Origin: Cenococcum geophilum 1.58
Lineage: Eukaryota; Ascomycota; Dothideomycetes; Gloniales; Gloniaceae
Reading direction: 5' to 3'
Assembly (NCBI GenBank): GCA_001692895.1
Contig: KV748264.1
Location: forward strand, 410,999 to 474,998
Length of the DNA: 64,000 bases
Shown here: in pieces, positions 60,893 to 64,000 of the stretch
How the letters are laid out: the number at the start of each line of letters is the position of its first letter
Position numbering within the stretch: position 1 is the first letter of the stretch
Notes under the pieces: model-generated
Databases searched by the model: none
What the model was told of the DNA's origin: nothing
What the model saw: the letters and a program-made list of their open reading frames with translations, nothing else
Made by a program: the position numbers and the translations under genes

Positions 60893-61000
60893 TATATAGG
60901 CCCGCGGCGCCTATCCAATATTAAGTAAGGAAGATAGTAGCTAAGAAGGCGCTTTTAGTTAATATCTGCGTACTCTTTTAGCTAGAAATTAGTAGTAGAT

Positions 61001-61436
61001 ATGTTAATATTATTGTCTAGGCTATAATCTAAGGCGCGTTAAAGGTTTATATATGCAGTAGAATTAAAACGAGTAATAGAAAGGATTAAGGTATTTGTTT
61101 AGCTATTATCTAACGCGTTAAAAGCTATAGTAATAATATAATTAATATTGTTAATAGGTAACTCTAGTAGTAAAACTCTGCTTCCCTACTAAGACTTTAG
61201 CGGCGATATAACGGTATAAATAATAGGTAATACTCGGATAAACTTTTTTAATAAGGAACATTAAGAAAAATAAGGTTTAGGGCATTATTATATATAAACT
61301 TTAGTATAATATCAAAAGCTTTAATATTTTTAATTAACTTAATTTAATTAGGACCTCTAGATTAAATACGTTACCAAGCTAATAGGCTCTTAGTTAGTTA
61401 AATTAATTAAGTCTTAGCATTTAATTTAATTCAATA
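61001..61436. other. AT-rich RIP-type DNA
   Basis: No gene is supported. It probably includes the unrecognised outer end of the hAT transposon. TA at 61435-61436 is the target duplication of the next element. Confidence 0.4.
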
Positions 61437-61906
61437 CGTCAGGAAAATTTTTAGCAGCATTTAGCCAGCATTTTTAGCATTTCGCAGCATTTTATAGCAT
61501 TTAAAACAGACTATACGCATTAAGCAGCATCTAGGCAGCTATATATATATATTATATATAAAAATTTTATTTTTAAATAGATAATTAGATATAGTATATT
61601 ATATAATAATTTTTTTTAAATTACTTATAAATTACATAAGTTATTCTACTTTAAAAAAAAAATTAAAAAAATTAAAAACTTTTTTTAGAAGTAGAATAAC
61701 TTATATAATTTATAAGTAATTTATAAGAAAAATTGTTATATAATATACTATATCCAATTATCTATTTAAAAATAAAAATTTTATATATAATATATATATA
61801 TATAGCTGCCTAGATGCTGCTTAATGCGTATAGTCTGTTTTAAATGTTGCGAAATGCTACGAAATGCTGAAAATGCTGGCTAAATGCTGCTAAATTTTCC
61901 CTGACG
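61437..61906. mobile_element. 470-bp palindromic MITE with TA target duplication
   Basis: The entire element folds on itself: both ends read CGTCAGG.AAAAT, then AGCAGCATTTAGCCAGCATT, TAGCATTTCGCAGCATT and so on, continuing to an A/T-rich centre at about 61670. TA flanks it at 61435-61436 and 61907-61908. It has no coding capacity. The long inverted-repeat structure fits a foldback-type MITE mobilised by a Tc1/mariner-type transposase. Confidence 0.85.
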
Positions 61907-62057
61907 TATTGAAGCCTCGTTGATTGATTGACAAGCCTGTAAACGGATTTGTTCGATATTTTGCGATAGCGTAGGTACACGAACGGCGGCTAGAGGGCGG
62001 AGTAGAAAAAGTAAAATTAACTTGCTTATCTGTAAGCCTTCTCACGCGTCCTAGTCC

Positions 62058-62202
62058 GGGGTACAGCTGAGCGTGGTCCGGAGAAAGTTGAAAGTGGTCG
62101 CCGATGGGGGTCGGCGAAAGTTAAGCGTGGTTGCCGATGGAGCGCCGGCAAAAGGTCGGCGGTACTCAACTTTTACCCATACAGAACGCGCATTAGTAGC
62201 CA
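62058..62202 (-). repeat. GC-rich repeat, copy B (inverted relative to 5137-5281)
   Basis: The reverse complement matches copy A over its whole length, with scattered substitutions and one or two single-base indels. It contains GCCGACCTTTTGCCGGCG and ACTAATGCGCGTTCTGTATG. Confidence 0.8.
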
Positions 62203-62940
62203 CAATTTACCTTTAGTAACCATATGCATTAAATATATAATGCATATGCTAAATATATGCATATATATAACTACAAAATACCTATATTAAATGGCTTATT
62301 AGTAGATATATATGCTAAGTATATGCTAAGTATATAAATAAGATAATATATTCTATCTTTATAAAATAGTATAGATATTATATATGTTAAGCGTATGCTT
62401 AGTATATATAAACTATAAGAATATATTATAGTAATTAGACAGCTTTTAGTAAGTATATATTATAGTAGTTTAACAGCTTTTTAGTAAATATATATTATAT
62501 TAATAGTATATATACTTAGTATATATTAAGTATATATACACTTATAAGAATATATTATAGTAGTTAAACAGCTTTTTTAGTAAATATATATTATATTAGT
62601 GGTGTATATACTTAGCATATGCCAAGTATATAGTCTACCTTATAAAATATAAAACGATACTTATAATAAAAACAAGGTCTTTTTAAGGCAATAATAAAAC
62701 TAGTAAAGTATAGAGTAAGTATATACTTAGCATATCTAGAGTATATGCGGCATATATACATAGGTTATATATTTATTGTAATTAATATAAAGTATATACC
62801 TAGCATATGCTTGGTATATACTCTATATATACTTTATATATATAACTTATAGTCTTTTTTATTTATTAAATACTTTAAATTTTAAAATAAAAAAAAAATT
62901 ATATATGCGCTGCATATGCATAAAGCTAAGCGTGCTCTAA
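62203..62940. repeat. AT-rich satellite-like DNA with repeated TATGCTAAGTATAT words
   Basis: Variants of ATATGCTAAGTATAT and of a longer unit (AGAATATATTATAGTAGTTAAACAGCTTTTTAGTAA) recur at irregular spacing, for example near 62415-62470, 62540-62600 and 62455-62500. No coding potential is seen. Confidence 0.6.
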
Positions 62941-63085
62941 AGCTGAGCGTGGTCTAAAGTTAAATTGGAAGTTCGGACTACGTTGAACTTTTAGACTACG
63001 CCGAGTTTTTTGCGGACCACGCCGAGCTGTAAGCCCGTCCTAGTCAGATTAACTTGCTCATTCCGCAAGCTTCCCTCGCGTATCA
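62941..63085 (+). repeat. Partial copy C of the GC-rich repeat
   Basis: Words such as TTGAACTTTTAGACTACGCC, GCGGACCACGCCGAGCTGTA and CCGTCCTAGTCAG match copy B in inverted orientation. It is followed by ATTAACTTGCT, a word that also stands just outside copy B (62026-62036). The match is partial and diverged. Confidence 0.5.
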
Positions 63086-63179
63086 ACCGTGCCTCACCCG
63101 TGCGGGACCTCGGCTTGAATCCTTCATACGGCGGCCGGAAACGGACCGCGTGGGTGGGTGACCGTACCCACGGTAGTTA

Positions 63180-63372
63180 CGAAGGTAGTTACAGGTCGGC
63201 TAGGCCACGCTAAAAGGTCGGCCTACCATAAGCGCTAATGCACAATCCCTGTACGGGGCAGCCCCAGCTCAAAATACAAAGTCGTATGGTCAACCGAGCC
63301 CAAATCGCTTATTCTACTACACAACTTACCTCCTAATTAAAATTAATTATTATAAGTAACTAGTTATAATAT
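63180..63372 (+). repeat. Direct repeat unit 1, low mutation
   Basis: The unit includes GGTCGGCTAGGCCACGCTAA and GGGGCAGCCCCAGCTCAAAA and matches 63808-64000 base for base at an offset of 628, apart from transitions. Confidence 0.85.
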
Positions 63373-63807
63373 ATTTAGAACGTATTTAGAATATATTTAN
63401 NATATATTCTAATTTAAATAATTTTTTTAGGCNTATAAAATAGTATCTNANAGTTAAATATAGCTATAAAATTTAATTAAGTTTCTAATATATTTTAATC
63501 TAATTTTAGGTACTTTTTAATTTAGTTTTAAATATATATAATCTAAAGTTCTTTTATTATATTTTTTAACTAAGAATTATTTAAGCTCTTTAGGTACTAA
63601 ATAAAAGTTATATTTATTATATTTATTTAAAAAGTATATATAAATAAGTTTATAATATTTAAATATAATATAAACTAGCTAAATATATATTCCTAAGCTA
63701 ATAATATTAGTTCTTTAAATATAAAGGGTAAAAAATAAAAATTTATAAATACCCTTAAATTTTTTAATTTTTTTTAAAAGATATAAGGTCTAATATAAAG
63801 TAAGTAA
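63373..63807. other. AT-rich spacer within the direct repeat
   Basis: Almost pure A/T DNA with several Ns and no gene. If the repeats form a tandem array, this is the variable part of a unit of about 628 bp. Confidence 0.5.
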
Positions 63808-64000
63808 ATAGCATAGTTATAAGTCGGCTAAACTATATTAAAAGGTTAGCNTACTATAAGCGCTAATATATAATCCCTATATAGGGTAGCCTTAACTTAA
63901 AATATAAAGTTATATAGTTAACTAAGCCTAAATTGCTTATCCTACTATATAACTTACCTCTTAATTAAAATTAATTATTATAAATAACTAGCTAGAATAT
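63808..64000 (+). repeat. Direct repeat unit 2, RIP-mutated and cut by the window end
   Basis: Compared with unit 1 the differences are nearly all C-to-T or G-to-A (for example GGCCACGC to AACTATAT, and GTACGGGG to ATATAGGG). An N lies at about 63851. Confidence 0.85.

Larger units (their letters stand above)
51392..61000 (-). mobile_element. hAT DNA transposon remnant, RIP-degraded and split by three later insertions
   Basis: Reading the minus strand and skipping the insertions at 59861-60892, 53546-59513 and 52256-53090 gives one collinear hAT transposase. A BED-finger-like start (YRVYYK...STANYLKYI near 59700-59790) is followed by SLNLDRFTQILI and LFYK into NLIGYIN, joined across the Copia site. 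GKIYLIFNLQTS-type RNase-H-fold sequence runs near 53330, then ISKQ..SYFLVNNI joins across the LINE site to NNNIYINNLTIEFRFNP. Finally come VETRWNS-like and GKFGLLQEVLPIFKYLLNQF (with stops at Trp/Gln). The family match is from motif order. The left limit may be CAGGGCTTGAGCAACGGCCC at 51392, a hAT-like terminus. No matching right terminus was found, so the right edge is approximate. Confidence 0.7.

Noticed and set aside
5137-62202. A giant Starship-type element bounded by the inverted repeats at 5.1 and 62.1 kb
   Set aside because: No DUF3435-type tyrosine recombinase was seen, the interval contains core housekeeping genes, and no target duplication was found at the outer edges.
1-64000. tRNA, rRNA, CRISPR arrays and bacterial-type operons
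   Set aside because: Nothing with the required structure was recognised on either strand; a tRNAscan/Infernal run would be needed to exclude small RNA genes.

Overview
The window is nuclear DNA of a filamentous ascomycete (Pezizomycotina). The reasons are short 50-150 bp introns with GTRNGT donors and CTNAC-type branch sites, orthologues of typical fungal housekeeping genes (an NDR kinase of the COT1/Cbk1 type, NAR1, RPB12, RRP42, VPS37, an MCH1-like transporter, a siderophore-type MFS transporter), and transposons degraded in the way repeat-induced point mutation (RIP) degrades them: C-to-T and G-to-A changes, TpA-rich DNA, and stops at former Trp and Gln codons. There are no prokaryotic operons, CRISPR arrays or recognisable tRNA/rRNA genes. 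The species cannot be named from the sequence alone.

Layout. (1) 1-22,000 is a repeat-rich flank: a RIP-degraded Tad1-like LINE (1-4345), a GC-rich repeat (5137-5281), and then a remarkable four-exon gene (5298-8431) that fuses a Ser/Thr protein kinase, a fungal fruit-body-lectin domain and a patatin-like phospholipase. A 417-bp MITE with a TA target duplication sits inside its patatin exon. Next come a 983-bp inverted-repeat element with an 8-bp target duplication, a hypothetical gene (11231-12229), and a pogo/Fot1-type DNA transposon (12616-21995) that contains a complete but dead Ty3/Gypsy chromovirus (13063-19977). (2) 22,000-51,000 is a gene-rich, mostly unmutated core: RRP42 and the MCH1-like gene (divergent), a methyltransferase pseudogene with several Trp-to-stop changes, a mitochondrial-type small membrane protein, an F-box-like protein, VPS37, a long coiled-coil protein, the COT1 kinase, RPB12 and NAR1 (divergent), a decayed SANT/Myb-like gene and a siderophore-type transporter. 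(3) 51,400-64,000 is a second RIP-degraded block. A hAT transposase gene on the minus strand has been split by three later insertions: two 5'-truncated LINEs and one full-length Ty1/Copia element, each with a recognisable target duplication. Beyond it lie a palindromic MITE, an inverted copy of the GC-rich repeat from 5.1 kb, AT-rich satellite-like DNA and a direct repeat of about 628-bp spacing whose second copy is a RIP-mutated version of the first.

How the genes relate. The core genes are unrelated housekeeping functions: RNA exosome, RNA polymerase, Fe-S assembly, ESCRT-I, polarity kinase and transport. The kinase-lectin-patatin gene lies at the edge of the repeat compartment with a repeat as its immediate promoter region. 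It combines a carbohydrate-recognition module, a signalling kinase and a lipid-cleaving effector in one chain, a plausible but unproven fungal recognition/defence design, and in this copy it is interrupted by a transposon.
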